Assembly: GCF_030814995.1 (NCBI RefSeq)
Contig: NZ_JAUSVX010000003.1
Coordinates: forward strand, 525,864 to 589,863
Source: Labrys wisconsinensis
GTDB taxonomy: Bacteria > Pseudomonadota > Alphaproteobacteria > Rhizobiales > Labraceae
DNA: 64,000 nucleotides
Reading direction: 5' to 3'
This document shows positions 1 to 8,875 of the stretch, one piece after another (the first letter of the stretch is position 1; every line of letters starts with the position of its first letter). The notes under the pieces are model-generated. The model searched no databases and was not told where the DNA came from. It saw only the letters and a list, made by a program, of their open reading frames with translations. Made by a program: the position numbers and the translations under genes.

Positions 1-631
1 GGCCCTTGTCGAGCACCACGATCCGGTCGGCCATGGTCATCGCCTCGACCTGGTCGTGGGTGACATAGATCGAGGTGGCGCCGATCCTCTGGTGCAGCTT
101 GCGGACCTCGGTGCGCATCTGCACGCGCAGCTGCGCGTCGAGATTGGAAAGCGGCTCGTCGAACAGGAACACCTTCGGCCGGCGGACGATGGCCCGGCCC
201 ATGGCGACGCGCTGGCGCTGGCCACCGGACAGGGCGCGCGGCAGGCGGTCGAGATAGTTGCCGAGCGCCAGGGCGCCGGCGGCGTTGTCGACGGCCGACC
301 TGATCTCCCGCTCCGGCGCCTTCCGGAGCGTCATCGAGAAGCCCATGTTCTTCTCGACATTCATATGCGGATAGAGCGCGTAGGACTGGAAGACCATGGC
401 AATGTCGCGCTCGCGGGGCTCAAGGTCGTTGACCACGGTCCCGCCGATCGAGATCTCGCCGCCGGACATGTCTTCCAGTCCCGCGATCATGCGCAGCAGC
501 GTGGACTTGCCGCAGCCCGAAGGGCCGACGAGCACGACGAACTCGCCGTCGCGGATATCGAGGTCCACGCCCTGGATGATGGCGATCGCGCCGAACCGCT
601 TCTGGACATTCCTGAGACGGACATCAGCCAT
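1..631 (-). CDS. Sugar ABC transporter ATP-binding protein, partial (UgpC/MalK type)
   Basis: This is the cytoplasmic ATPase that powers a carbohydrate importer. The first 210 residues are present and the rest lies beyond the left edge. Walker [10 protein letters not shown] is at residues 36-44, the Q-loop Gln near 82, the signature LSGGQ at 134-138, Walker B VFLFDEP at 154-160 and the H-loop VTHDQ near 190. The C-terminal TOBE region that marks UgpC/MalK proteins is not visible, so the subfamily call rests on the N-terminal half and the neighbours. It starts at an ATG 18 nt downstream of the second permease and is the last visible gene of the leftward importer operon. The fold and role are secure; the substrate is unknown. 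Confidence 0.93.
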   Translation of the reverse strand, partial: MADVRLRNVQKRFGAIAIIQGVDLDIRDGEFVVLVGPSGCGKSTLLRMIAGLEDMSGGEISIGGTVVNDLEPRERDIAMVFQSYALYPHMNVEKNMGFSMTLRKAPEREIRSAVDNAAGALALGNYLDRLPRALSGGQRQRVAMGRAIVRRPKVFLFDEPLSNLDAQLRVQMRTEVRKLHQRIGATSIYVTHDQVEAMTMADRIVVLDKG

Positions 632-649
632 GGATCATTGCTCCATCGT

Positions 650-1480
650 TCACTTGACCGCACCCATGGTGAGGCCCTGCACGACGAAGCGCTGACCGAA
701 GAACATCAGCACGAGCGCGGGGATCGTCGAGAGGACGGAGGCGGCGGCCATCTGGCCGTACTGGATTTCATATTGCTGGGCGAAGCGGGCGATCGCGACC
801 GGCACCGTGGCGGTAGCCCGGCTCGTGAGGTTGAGCGCGACGGAGAATTCATTCCACGAGAAGACGAAGGCGAGCACGCCGGCGGCGATCAGGCCCGGGG
901 TCACCAGAGGCAGCGAGATCCGCCAGAAGGCATCGATCCTGCGGCAACCGTCGACCATGGCGGCCTCTTCGATATCCCTGGGCAGGTCGCTGAAATAGGC
1001 CATCATCATCCAGATCGTCATCGGCAGATGCAGCGCGATATGCGTGAGCACGACCGCCGTCAGCGATCCCGACAGGCCGATTTCGCGGGAGATCAGGTAC
1101 CAGGGGCCGACCAGCGTCAGCGGCGGGATCATGTTGAAGATCAGGGTCCAGCCGAGGAAGCCGGCCGATATCCACTTGCTCCACGTCAGCCGGCTCAGCG
1201 AATAGGCGGCGAGGGTGCCGACGATCAGCACGAAGAAGGTCGAGATCGCGGCCACGACGAAGCTGTTCAGCACGTTCCTCGGAAAATCCGAGCGTCGGGA
1301 GACGAGCACGTCGGCATAGTTGAAGAGCGTCGGCGGGAAGATCCAGGATCCTTTCAGGATCTCGATCTCGTATTTGAAGCTCTGCAGCGCGACCCACAGA
1401 AACGGCCCGATGATGATGAAGACGCCGAGCGCCAGCAGCAGGATGCCGATGATCCTGGAATAACCGCGGAGGACCAGCAT
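650..1480 (-). CDS. Carbohydrate ABC transporter permease, MalG/UgpE type
   Basis: This inner-membrane permease subunit has 276 residues and about six predicted membrane helices. The first helix is near residues 8-28. The cytoplasmic EAA loop, which docks on the ATPase, appears as EEAAMVDGCRRIDAFWRISL. The C-terminus ends in the typical QGLTMGAVK sequence of this family. Its ATG overlaps the stop codon of the preceding permease by one base (TGATG), which implies translational coupling. It works with the other permease, the binding protein and the ATPase next to it. The nearby LysR regulator and sulfatase suggest a sugar, possibly a sulfated one, but that is inference. Confidence 0.93.
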   Translation of the reverse strand: MLVLRGYSRIIGILLLALGVFIIIGPFLWVALQSFKYEIEILKGSWIFPPTLFNYADVLVSRRSDFPRNVLNSFVVAAISTFFVLIVGTLAAYSLSRLTWSKWISAGFLGWTLIFNMIPPLTLVGPWYLISREIGLSGSLTAVVLTHIALHLPMTIWMMMAYFSDLPRDIEEAAMVDGCRRIDAFWRISLPLVTPGLIAAGVLAFVFSWNEFSVALNLTSRATATVPVAIARFAQQYEIQYGQMAAASVLSTIPALVLMFFGQRFVVQGLTMGAVK

Positions 1481-2361
1481 CAGCGGCTTCCCCCGACAGC
1501 GGCGCCGACCCGCCGGCCGACCCACAGGAAGGCGATCGTGGCGGCGATGATGGCGAACGACAGCGTGGCGCCGTAGCCCAGCTCGTTCTGCATGAAGAAG
1601 ACCCTGTAGAGGTGCAGGCTCACCACTTCCGTCGACGTGCCGGGACCGCCCGAGGTGAGCAGGAAGATCTGGTCGAACACCTTGAAGGCGAGGATGGTGC
1701 GAAACAGCATCGCCACGACGATGGCCGGCTTCAGGAGCGGGATGACGATCTTGAAGGCGATGTCGTGGTTGCGCGCGCCATCGACGCGCGCGGCCTCGAT
1801 CACCTCCTTCGGCACCCCCTCGACGGCCGCGAACAGGATGAGGAAGACGAAGGGCGTCCAGTGCCAGACATCGACGATGATGACGGATATCAGCGCCAGC
1901 GAGGTCGAGCCCGTCCAGTTGACGGGCGACAGTCCGAGCGCGGTGAGGGCCTGGTTGAACACGCCGAAATCGTGGGAATACATCAGCTTCCACATCGAGC
2001 CGATCGCGACCGGCGGCATCAGCACCGGGACGATCAGCACGGTGCGCACGATGCCCTTGAGGGCGGTGATCGATGCCACGAGGATGGCGAGCGCCAGCCC
2101 GAGCACGATCTCGATGATGACGGAGGCAAAGGCGAAGACGACCGTGTTCCAGAGCGCGATGCGGAAGATCTCGTCGCCGATCAGCGACCGGAGATTCTGC
2201 ATCGGCGTGAACGTCCAGACCTCCTGCGCCTGCTCGAACCTGATGGTCGAGACCGACATGAACAGGAGGTTGACGATCGGGTAGATCGTGAGCAGCAGCA
2301 GGAGGACGGCGGCCGGCCCGAGGGTGAACCATTTGAGATGGCGATCGATGAAGTCCGTCAC
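1480..2361 (-). CDS. Carbohydrate ABC transporter permease, MalF/UgpA type
   Basis: This is the partner membrane subunit of the importer, 293 residues with about six transmembrane helices. The EAA loop is visible as EVIEAARVDGARNHDIAFKI. I chose the GTG start at 2361 because a GAGAGGG ribosome-binding site lies just upstream; an in-frame ATG 19 codons further upstream has no good site. It follows the solute-binding protein gene after about 100 nt and overlaps the next permease by one base. The order binding protein, MalF-type, MalG-type, ATPase is the standard one for CUT1 sugar importers. Confidence 0.92.
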   Translation of the reverse strand: MTDFIDRHLKWFTLGPAAVLLLLLTIYPIVNLLFMSVSTIRFEQAQEVWTFTPMQNLRSLIGDEIFRIALWNTVVFAFASVIIEIVLGLALAILVASITALKGIVRTVLIVPVLMPPVAIGSMWKLMYSHDFGVFNQALTALGLSPVNWTGSTSLALISVIIVDVWHWTPFVFLILFAAVEGVPKEVIEAARVDGARNHDIAFKIVIPLLKPAIVVAMLFRTILAFKVFDQIFLLTSGGPGTSTEVVSLHLYRVFFMQNELGYGATLSFAIIAATIAFLWVGRRVGAAVGGSR

Positions 2362-2464
2362 GTGTCCCTCTCGGCGCAGGGAAAATCGATCCGGCCGGGC
2401 TGGCCTCGTTTCCGGCAATGTCCGGGCAGATGGCGCTCTCGGCGCCGCAGGCCCTCGCCGCCCG

Positions 2465-3826
2465 TCACTCCGGGAGAGGCGCCAGCATGCCCGTCTTGCG
2501 GCCGCCCTTCTCGAACAGGGCGTGGATCTCCTCGGCCATCTTGTTGAGCGCAGCTGCCGGGCTCATCTCGCCGATCAGCGCCTGGTTGAGGCGCAGCCCC
2601 ATGATCTGGTTGATCGCCGGGCCTTCTCGATACCCGAGGAGCTGCCTGCCGCCCTTGATCTCCGCGAGATAGGCCGGCATCCAGCGGAACCTGGCCTGAT
2701 CCTTGAGATCGGATTCGAAGACGTCGGAGCGCACCGGAATGCCGCCGCCCTCGGCATAGGCATATTGGGCCTTGTAGGTCAGGAACCATTTCGAGAACGC
2801 CACCGCGCCTTTCTTGCCGGCATCGGACGCGTTCTTCGGAATGGCGAGGACCCATGAGCCGATCGAGACGCCGGGCTGGCCGTCCGGCGTGGCGCGCGGC
2901 AGCGTCGCCGCGTAGACCTTGTCGACGACGGCGGATTTCTGCGGATTGTCGAAGTTCGGGAAGGCGGCGACCACGGCATGGGCCTGCATGCCCTTGCCGG
3001 TCTGCATCAGCTGGATCAGGTCGCCCTGGCCGAGCGTCGCATAGTTCTCGGGCCCGCATGTCTTGGCAACCTCGATGAACTTGTCGAGCGCCTGCTTCAC
3101 CTCGGGGCTGTTGACCGTCACGGTGAAGTCGCCGTCGGCGGCGTCCTTCTCGACATTGCCACCATAGGCCAGCATGTAGGCCATGAAATCATAGTAGATC
3201 CCATCGCCCTTCTCGCCGCGCTGCAGATAGCCATAGGCCTGCGGCGGATCGTGCAGGACCTTGCAGTTGGCGATGACGTCGTCGAACGTCGCCGGAACCT
3301 TCAGGCCCTTCTCGTCGAAAACGTCCTTGCGGTAGTAGAAGAGCTGGACATTGCCGTTCGGGGCGTAGCCCATCAATTTGCCGGACGCGCAGGTGCGGAA
3401 CTTCCTGGCCTCATCCCAGCAGCCGGCGTCGTTGAGCGTCAGGACTTCGGGATCGAGCTTGAATCCCGGATCGATCTCGTCGAGCGGCTGCAGGAAGGCG
3501 CCTTCGTAGAATTCGACGGTGCTGATCGAATTGATGTTGATGAGGTCGAGCGGGCTGGTGCCGCTGGAGCGCACCGCGGAGCGGGCCTTTTCCAGCATGC
3601 CGTCGAAGGGCGTGGCCTCGAGATTGACCTCGTTGCCGGTCTGCTCGGTATAGAGATCGACGACCTTCTCGAAGCCCTTGTACCAGGGTGACGAATTGAT
3701 CAGGATGGTAATCGGCGCCTGCTTGCCGACATCCAGGAAACTCTCCTCGGCGCCGGCGCTGCCCGCGAACACGAAATTGAAGGCAACCGCGGAAACTAAC
3801 GCGCGCGAATATTGCGTCAAAGGCAT
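2465..3826 (-). CDS. Extracellular solute-binding protein of sugar ABC importer
   Basis: This periplasmic ligand-binding protein has 453 residues and delivers substrate to the two permeases that follow. It starts at ATG 3826 with a GGGAGGA ribosome-binding site. The first 26 or so residues form a signal peptide with a hydrophobic core (LVSAVAFNFVFAGSAGA). The mature part resembles family 1 (MalE/UgpB-like) binding proteins, with the usual IGSWVLAIPKNA-type stretch in the second lobe. It is the first gene of the leftward operon, transcribed divergently from the LysR gene, so its promoter lies in 3827-4009 together with the 14-bp box. Ligand unknown. Confidence 0.92.
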   Translation of the reverse strand: MPLTQYSRALVSAVAFNFVFAGSAGAEESFLDVGKQAPITILINSSPWYKGFEKVVDLYTEQTGNEVNLEATPFDGMLEKARSAVRSSGTSPLDLININSISTVEFYEGAFLQPLDEIDPGFKLDPEVLTLNDAGCWDEARKFRTCASGKLMGYAPNGNVQLFYYRKDVFDEKGLKVPATFDDVIANCKVLHDPPQAYGYLQRGEKGDGIYYDFMAYMLAYGGNVEKDAADGDFTVTVNSPEVKQALDKFIEVAKTCGPENYATLGQGDLIQLMQTGKGMQAHAVVAAFPNFDNPQKSAVVDKVYAATLPRATPDGQPGVSIGSWVLAIPKNASDAGKKGAVAFSKWFLTYKAQYAYAEGGGIPVRSDVFESDLKDQARFRWMPAYLAEIKGGRQLLGYREGPAINQIMGLRLNQALIGEMSPAAALNKMAEEIHALFEKGGRKTGMLAPLPE

Positions 3827-3965
3827 CGATTCCTCCCTGCGACCGGTCCCGGACCCGCTTGTTTTCTCAAAGCCAAAGGCAGACCTCCATTCTTGGTGTG
3901 GAGCAGCTTTGCCGTCGTCGCCCGCGTCGTTGGCCCGAGCACCATAGTTCTGGATGCCATGACGT

Positions 3966-3979
3966 AAAAATGATATATG
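3966..3979 (+). promoter_or_regulatory. Candidate LysR-regulator binding box A
   Basis: The sequence AAAAATGATATATG lies between the divergent binding-protein and LysR genes. Its exact reverse complement occurs at 4961-4974, upstream of the sulfatase. A 14-bp AT-rich match in DNA this GC-rich is unlikely by chance. LysR proteins usually bind such sites near their own promoter, so I infer an operator. Confidence 0.5.
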
Positions 3980-4009
3980 ATGCTCCTCACAATAACTTTG
4001 AGGAATGCC

Positions 4010-4951
4010 TTGGATCGCAATCTTCGCGCCTTCCTCGCCGTCGCCAGATCCGGAAACCTGACGGCGGCGGCCGACATGATCGGCCTGACCCAGCCGGCGC
4101 TGACCAAGACGATCCGCAAGCTGGAGCTGGATTTCGGCGCGAGGCTCTTCGACAGGACGACGCGCGGCATGGTGCTGACGCCTGCCGGCACCCTGCTTCT
4201 GGAACGTTCCCAACTCATCGAGATGCACTACAAGCACGGCAAGGAGGAGATACGCCTGCTCAAGACGGAATCGCTCGATGAGTTCCGCATCGCGGCGGGC
4301 ATCGCCTATCACGCGGCGATCGCGCCGGACCTGGTGCGCAAGCTGAGCGTCGAGTTTCCTTCGACGCGCTTCGTGCTGGAATTCAAGGTGGCCAACCACG
4401 CCTTGCCGAAGCTGATCAGCGGAGACCTCGATCTCGTGCTCGGCGCCTTGCAGATGACACCCTCGGAGGGCATCGATGCCGAGCCGATCCTCAGGGTGGA
4501 CATCACCGCCTTCGCCTGCAGGGACAGCGCATTGGGCCAGGCCGAAAGCACCTCGCGGGCAGGCTTCGCCAGGAAAACCTCTCCCGCAGCGCTCGCGGGC
4601 AAGAAATGGATCGTCTACCAGCGCGATCCGGTGATGGCCGGGCGGCTCAGGTCCTATTGCGCCGAATATCTGCTTCCGGAGCCGCAGATCGTCATGGAAA
4701 TCGACTCGCTTCATGCGAGTTTCCGGGCGGCGCGCGGCACGGATTACCTGACAGCCGCCGCCTCGCTGCTTCGACAGACCGCGGAAGAGACCGGGCTGGT
4801 GATGCTCGATCTCGAAAGAAGGATCTGGCATTTCGAGTCCGGTGCCTCGTACCGGCGGTCGCTGCGCAATTTTCCGATCATGAAGCGCGCACTCGAGATC
4901 GTGCGGGACCTGGCCAACGAATTTCAGCCCAACCATTCCCTGAGGTTATGA
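4010..4951 (+). CDS. LysR family transcriptional regulator
   Basis: This 313-residue protein has an N-terminal winged helix-turn-helix (about residues 1-60, including LTAAADMIGLTQPALTKTIR) and a periplasmic-binding-like effector domain after it. I chose the TTG start at 4010: GAGGA lies five bases upstream and the protein then begins MDRNLRAFLAV, the usual LysR opening. An in-frame ATG at 3977 would put the start inside the conserved 14-bp box. The gene lies between the divergent importer operon and the co-directional sulfatase, each with a copy of the box, so it probably controls both. Effector unknown. Confidence 0.9.
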   Translation: MDRNLRAFLAVARSGNLTAAADMIGLTQPALTKTIRKLELDFGARLFDRTTRGMVLTPAGTLLLERSQLIEMHYKHGKEEIRLLKTESLDEFRIAAGIAYHAAIAPDLVRKLSVEFPSTRFVLEFKVANHALPKLISGDLDLVLGALQMTPSEGIDAEPILRVDITAFACRDSALGQAESTSRAGFARKTSPAALAGKKWIVYQRDPVMAGRLRSYCAEYLLPEPQIVMEIDSLHASFRAARGTDYLTAAASLLRQTAEETGLVMLDLERRIWHFESGASYRRSLRNFPIMKRALEIVRDLANEFQPNHSLRL

Positions 4952-4960
4952 CGGAAGCGC

Positions 4961-4974
4961 CATATATCATTTTT
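4961..4974 (-). promoter_or_regulatory. Candidate LysR-regulator binding box B
   Basis: CATATATCATTTTT is the exact reverse complement of the box at 3966-3979. It sits 10 bp after the LysR stop codon and about 84 bp before the sulfatase start, a normal place for a LysR-type operator. It could make the sulfatase respond to the same regulator as the importer. Confidence 0.5.
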
Positions 4975-5057
4975 CGGATGAGCATCGGCTCGCTATCACT
5001 GCCTCCGACACGACGGGCCGCCATTGCCGGCCTCGAATGCGGGAGGCGTGAAGCACC

Positions 5058-6434
5058 GTGAGGACATCGAACGTCATCGTCTTCTTCACCGACCAGCAGC
5101 GGCACGACACGACCGGCGTGCACGGCAATCCCATGGGTCTGACGCCGAATTTCGATCGGCTGGCGCGGGCCGGCACCCATCTCTATCACTCGTTCACCAG
5201 CCAGCCGCTCTGCGGGCCGGCGCGCTCTTCGATGCAGACCGGCCGTTTCGCCACGCAGACCGGGGTCTTCCGCAACGGCATACCGCTTGCCGACGACGCG
5301 GTGACGATCGCAAAGACCTTTGCCGACAACGGCTACAAGACCGGCTATATCGGCAAATGGCACCTTGGTGGCTCCGACCCCGTGCCGAAGCAGGAGCGGG
5401 GCGGCTACCAGAGCTGGCTCGCCGCCAACCTTCTCGAATTCACCTCGGATGCCTACGATACCGTCGTCTACGACGTCGACGACCAGAAGAAGAAGCTGCC
5501 CGGCTATCGCGTCGACGCGTTGACCGATGCGGCGATCCGCTATTGCGACGACCACCAGAACGATCCTTTCTTCCTCTTCGTCTCGTTCCTCGAGCCGCAT
5601 CACCAGAACCACACCGACGATTATCCGCCGCCGGACGGCTACCGCGAGCAGATGGCGGCCAACATATGGACGCCCCCGGACCTGGCCACGCTCAAGGGCA
5701 CCAGCACCTGGCATCTCGGCGGCTATTACGGCATGGTGAAGCGCCTCGACGAGGCCTTCGGCCGGCTGATGGATGCGCTGAAAAGCCTCGATCTGCTCGA
5801 CAACACGATCGTGATGTTCACGTCAGACCACGCCTGCCATTTCAAGACGCGCAACAACGAATACAAGCGCTCCTGCCATGAGAGCGCGGTGCGGGTACCG
5901 ACCTTGATCACCGGCCCGGGATTCCTGGCGGGCGGGCAGGTGCGCGCGCTCTTCAGCACCGTGGACGTGGCGCCGACCCTTCTCGATGCGGCGGGCATCG
6001 CGGTGCCCGGGGACATGACCGGCAAGTCGATCCTGCCGGTGATCCGCGACCATCGCGCGCCGTGGCGGCAAGACATCTTCTTCCAGATTTCCGAGACGGA
6101 AACCGGCCGCGCGCTGCGCACGGACCGCTGGAAATATGGCGTCACCTCCGACTATGACGAAGATCTCCCGCGCTCGGACGTCTATCGCGAGAGCTACCTC
6201 TACGACCTCGCCAATGATCCCTACGAGATGGTCAACCTCGTCGGGATGACGCCGTTCCGCGAAACCGCCGACGATCTGAGGAAGCGACTGCTGGCGTGGA
6301 TCGCCGAGGTCGAGGATGGCCACCAGCCCGAGATTCGCGATGCCAAGCCACGTTTCCCGCGCCAGCACCGCCTGAAGCCTGGCGACCTGATCGGAGCGCA
6401 GGATCGCGAGCGTGACGTGGATCCGATCGAATGA
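5058..6434 (+). CDS. Sulfatase (formylglycine-dependent, type I family)
   Basis: This 458-residue hydrolase should remove sulfate esters from an organic substrate. The sulfatase signature is CGPAR followed by SSMQTGR, with Cys52 as the residue that would be oxidised to formylglycine. Other active-site elements are the metal-binding FFTDQQ near residues 9-14, GKWHLG near 104 and TSDHACHF near 255. There is no obvious signal peptide, so it is probably cytoplasmic and acts on imported substrate. The start is GTG 5058 with GGAGG upstream. It follows the LysR gene, and box B lies in its leader. A formylglycine-generating enzyme is not in this window. It may work with the adjacent importer on a sulfated sugar; this is inference. 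Confidence 0.9.
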   Translation: MRTSNVIVFFTDQQRHDTTGVHGNPMGLTPNFDRLARAGTHLYHSFTSQPLCGPARSSMQTGRFATQTGVFRNGIPLADDAVTIAKTFADNGYKTGYIGKWHLGGSDPVPKQERGGYQSWLAANLLEFTSDAYDTVVYDVDDQKKKLPGYRVDALTDAAIRYCDDHQNDPFFLFVSFLEPHHQNHTDDYPPPDGYREQMAANIWTPPDLATLKGTSTWHLGGYYGMVKRLDEAFGRLMDALKSLDLLDNTIVMFTSDHACHFKTRNNEYKRSCHESAVRVPTLITGPGFLAGGQVRALFSTVDVAPTLLDAAGIAVPGDMTGKSILPVIRDHRAPWRQDIFFQISETETGRALRTDRWKYGVTSDYDEDLPRSDVYRESYLYDLANDPYEMVNLVGMTPFRETADDLRKRLLAWIAEVEDGHQPEIRDAKPRFPRQHRLKPGDLIGAQDRERDVDPIE

Positions 6435-6559
6435 GGAGCGATCCGGTCAGCAGGCTCGAGCCGGCCCGCCGCGAGGCCGGATGGCGCTTCCGGCGCGCAG
6501 ATGCAAGGACATGGCGCACGATCACCAATCCGACCGCCTGATGTCAGAGGAGACGCAGC

Positions 6560-6952
6560 ATGGACCGTTTCACCGGCGGCTGCCTGTGCGGCAACGTCCG
6601 GATCGTGGCGTCGGGACGCCCATACCGGGTCGGCCTTTGTCACTGTCTCGACTGCCGCAAGCATCACGGGGCCCTTTTCCATGCGTCGGCGGTGTTTCCT
6701 CAGGATGCGGTGACGATCGATGGCGAAACACGCGACTATGCCGGGCGGTTTTTCTGTCCCCGCTGCGGCTCGTCCGTTTTCGCGCGCAGCGCCGACGAAA
6801 TCGAAGTGAACCTCGGGTCCCTGGATGCTCCTGACCAGCTGACGCCGACCTACGAAAGCTGGATAATCCGCCGCGAGTCCTGGTTGCCGCCGTTTCCGCT
6901 CACGCGACGATACGACCGCGATCGTGATGCCACGGGCCGCTTCGAGGGCTAG
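6560..6952 (+). CDS. GFA family zinc protein (glutathione-dependent formaldehyde-activating-like)
   Basis: This 130-residue protein has the GFA/CENP-V fold signature: CLCGNVR near residues 8-14, CHCLDCRKHHGALF near 27-40 and CPRCGSS near 75-81. These cysteines bind two zinc ions. Family members were first linked to formaldehyde-glutathione adduct formation, but most have no proven activity, so the family name is all I assign. It is co-directional with the sulfatase after a 125-nt gap that holds no other gene I can support. A second GFA gene faces it from the other strand. Confidence 0.88.
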   Translation: MDRFTGGCLCGNVRIVASGRPYRVGLCHCLDCRKHHGALFHASAVFPQDAVTIDGETRDYAGRFFCPRCGSSVFARSADEIEVNLGSLDAPDQLTPTYESWIIRRESWLPPFPLTRRYDRDRDATGRFEG

Positions 6953-7038
6953 GTCGCACCACCGGCAGCTTTCACATCGAGGGCCATGCGGGCGATCACG
7001 CCGGCGCGTCAGGGAAGACCGACCTTGCGGGCGCCACG

Positions 7039-7070
7039 GCCCTTGGCGCCGCCGTCGTGGCGCCAAGGGC
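7039..7070. terminator. Bidirectional terminator-like hairpin
   Basis: The arms GCCCTTGGCGCC (7039-7050) and GGCGCCAAGGGC (7059-7070) pair perfectly over 12 bp around an 8-nt loop. It lies between the ends of two convergent genes. There is no T-run on either side, so it may work without a classic U-tract. Confidence 0.6.
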
Positions 7071-7086
7071 GGATCGCAGCGCCGGC

Positions 7087-7512
7087 CTATTCGGCGATCA
7101 TCTCGCCGGAGCCGCCGAACTCGGTCGGAAAATCCTTCAGCTTCGGCAACCCGTCTCGCATCGGCAGCACCGTCTCGGCATAGTTGACATGGACGGCGGG
7201 GACGAAGGCGAGGCTCGGCAGCGTCGCCGCGAACACGTCCACCAGGCCGAGGGTGGGATGATCGGTCATCAAGTGCCCGCCGCACCGGGCGCAATATTGG
7301 CGCCGGCTCGCCGGGGTCTTCTGGAAGGTGGCGACATGCTGGGCTCCCGCGACGATCGCCACGGCTTGCGGCTTCCACAGGCTGAAGGCGTTGACCGGCC
7401 CGCCGGACCAGGAGCGGCACGACCGGCAGTGACAATAGCCCATCGCCTCCGGCGCGCCGGTAGCCTCGAGCTCGACGGCGCCGCAGAAGCAGCTGCCGAT
7501 ATGATGCGTCAT
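7087..7512 (-). CDS. GFA family zinc protein
   Basis: This 141-residue member of the GFA/CENP-V family has the metal-binding pattern SCFCGAVE near residues 7-14, CHCRSCRSWSGG near 27-38 and CARCGGHL near 73-80. It differs clearly from the other GFA protein at 6560-6952, so this is not a recent duplication. It converges on that gene across a hairpin. No partner suggests a substrate, so its reaction is unknown. Confidence 0.88.
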   Translation of the reverse strand: MTHHIGSCFCGAVELEATGAPEAMGYCHCRSCRSWSGGPVNAFSLWKPQAVAIVAGAQHVATFQKTPASRRQYCARCGGHLMTDHPTLGLVDVFAATLPSLAFVPAVHVNYAETVLPMRDGLPKLKDFPTEFGGSGEMIAE

Positions 7513-7734
7513 GTTCGAAACCCTTTTTGCTTGGCGCCCCCCATGCGTCCGCCGCCCCGGAGGGGCGGACGACGCGGGGCGACCCTACGATGCCGGGCGC
7601 CGGGCTTCACGTTCCGTCCGTAACGTCCGTCGCACTGCCCGGCAGCCGGGTCCGAAGCACAGGCCGCCTTGAGCACCGGCCCGAATCCAGCCAAGGCTAG
7701 GCCTCGGCATGCCGCCCTGCCGATGGAATCCAGC

Positions 7735-8178
7735 ATGAGCCCGAAGCAGCCGCCGCCGATCCGCATTGCCGCCGCCCTCCTCACCGATGCGGCGGGCCGG
7801 CTGCTGCTGGTGCGCAAGCGCGGCACGCTCGCCTTCATGCAGCCGGGCGGCAAGATCGAGCCGCAGGAAGAACCGGTCGCGGCGCTGGTCCGCGAGCTCG
7901 GCGAGGAGCTCGGCCTCGCCGTGCCCGCCTCGGCGCTCAGGCCGGTCGGCCGGTTCACGGCGCCGGCCGCGAACGAGCCTGGCTTCACGGTCGAGGCCGA
8001 GCTGTTCGCGATCACCACGACGGCCCGGCCGGTGCCGGCGGCGGAGATCGAAGAGATCCGATGGGTCGAGCCGGCCATGGCCGAGGACCTGCCGCTCGCG
8101 CCGCTGACGCGCCATCACGTCCTGCCGCTGCATCGGCCGGCGGTCGGCAGGCCCGCCGCCCGAGCGCCGGAGCACTGA
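7735..8178 (+). CDS. Nudix hydrolase
   Basis: This protein of about 147 residues should hydrolyse a nucleoside diphosphate linked to another group. The full Nudix box is present, from GGKIEPQEEP to REL-GEELGL, matching GX5EX7REUXEEXGU with every catalytic position kept. The ATG at 7735 has a weak GGA upstream; in-frame ATGs at 7723 and 7669 are alternatives. It lies alone between two leftward genes. The LVRKRGTLAFMQPGGK stretch is usual for small MutT-like enzymes. Substrate unknown. Confidence 0.87.
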   Translation: MSPKQPPPIRIAAALLTDAAGRLLLVRKRGTLAFMQPGGKIEPQEEPVAALVRELGEELGLAVPASALRPVGRFTAPAANEPGFTVEAELFAITTTARPVPAAEIEEIRWVEPAMAEDLPLAPLTRHHVLPLHRPAVGRPAARAPEH

Positions 8179-8269
8179 GGCCGGCCCTGCCGCTCTCGAC
8201 GTCGCCGCCGGTCGCAGCGAATCCAGCCGTGGCCGTCCGTGGCTGCTGAGCAGGTTCGGGAGAACCCGC

Positions 8270-8755
8270 TCAGGGAAGACGCTCTTCCAGCTTGCGGATG
8301 ATGCGAATGAGCTCGGCCACCTCGGTTTCACGCAGCAGGTCGAGCTTCTGGTGCAGAAGCTCGATCTCCAGCTCCGCCTTGGTGTTGACGTCGTAGTCAT
8401 GGGTGGCTGCGGCCCGATCGATGGCGGCCTGCCGGTTCTGGCTCATCATGATGAACGGCGCCGCATAGGCCGCCTGGAACGACAAGGCGAGATTGAGCAG
8501 GATGAAGGGATAGGGATCCCACTGCTCCACGAATGCCGTGACGTTCAGCACGATCCAGATCAGCAATATGACCGACTGGGCGATGATGAAGGGCCAGGAT
8601 CCCATCATTGCGGCCACGCTGTCGGCAACTCTCGCCCCGAACGTCGCGCTGTCGGCCGGAGGCGGCTTGCGTTTGCGACGCGCCGCTCGGAGCGCTTGGA
8701 GAAGCTTGGTCTCTTCCTCGTGCAGATGATGCGAGATGCCTGCGAGGTAGCTCAT
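8270..8755 (-). CDS. DUF1003 membrane protein
   Basis: This 161-residue protein matches the DUF1003 pattern: FGARVADSVAAMMGSWPF near residue 39, a second hydrophobic stretch around WDPYPFILLNLALSFQAAYA, then IMMSQNRQAA and a charged helical tail. It should have two transmembrane helices and a cytoplasmic C-terminal coiled region (ELEIELLHQKLDLLRETEV). The family is widespread and uncharacterised; I assign no function. Confidence 0.87.
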   Translation of the reverse strand: MSYLAGISHHLHEEETKLLQALRAARRKRKPPPADSATFGARVADSVAAMMGSWPFIIAQSVILLIWIVLNVTAFVEQWDPYPFILLNLALSFQAAYAAPFIMMSQNRQAAIDRAAATHDYDVNTKAELEIELLHQKLDLLRETEVAELIRIIRKLEERLP

Positions 8756-8875
8756 GGCGTTCTCTCCGGGGATCGCCCTGGCGTGCCGACGAGTCGTGGC
8801 TTTTCCGGGGCGAGTCCGGGCGGGAGCCTTCGAGCGTCGACGAAAGCATCCCTGGGGCGAGAGCCGCCCGCGCCG

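Noticed and set aside
2465..4936. A single 823-residue leftward protein covering the binding protein and the whole LysR region.
   Set aside because: The N-terminal 370 residues are the antisense of the LysR gene. A signal peptide and ribosome-binding site mark the true start at 3826.
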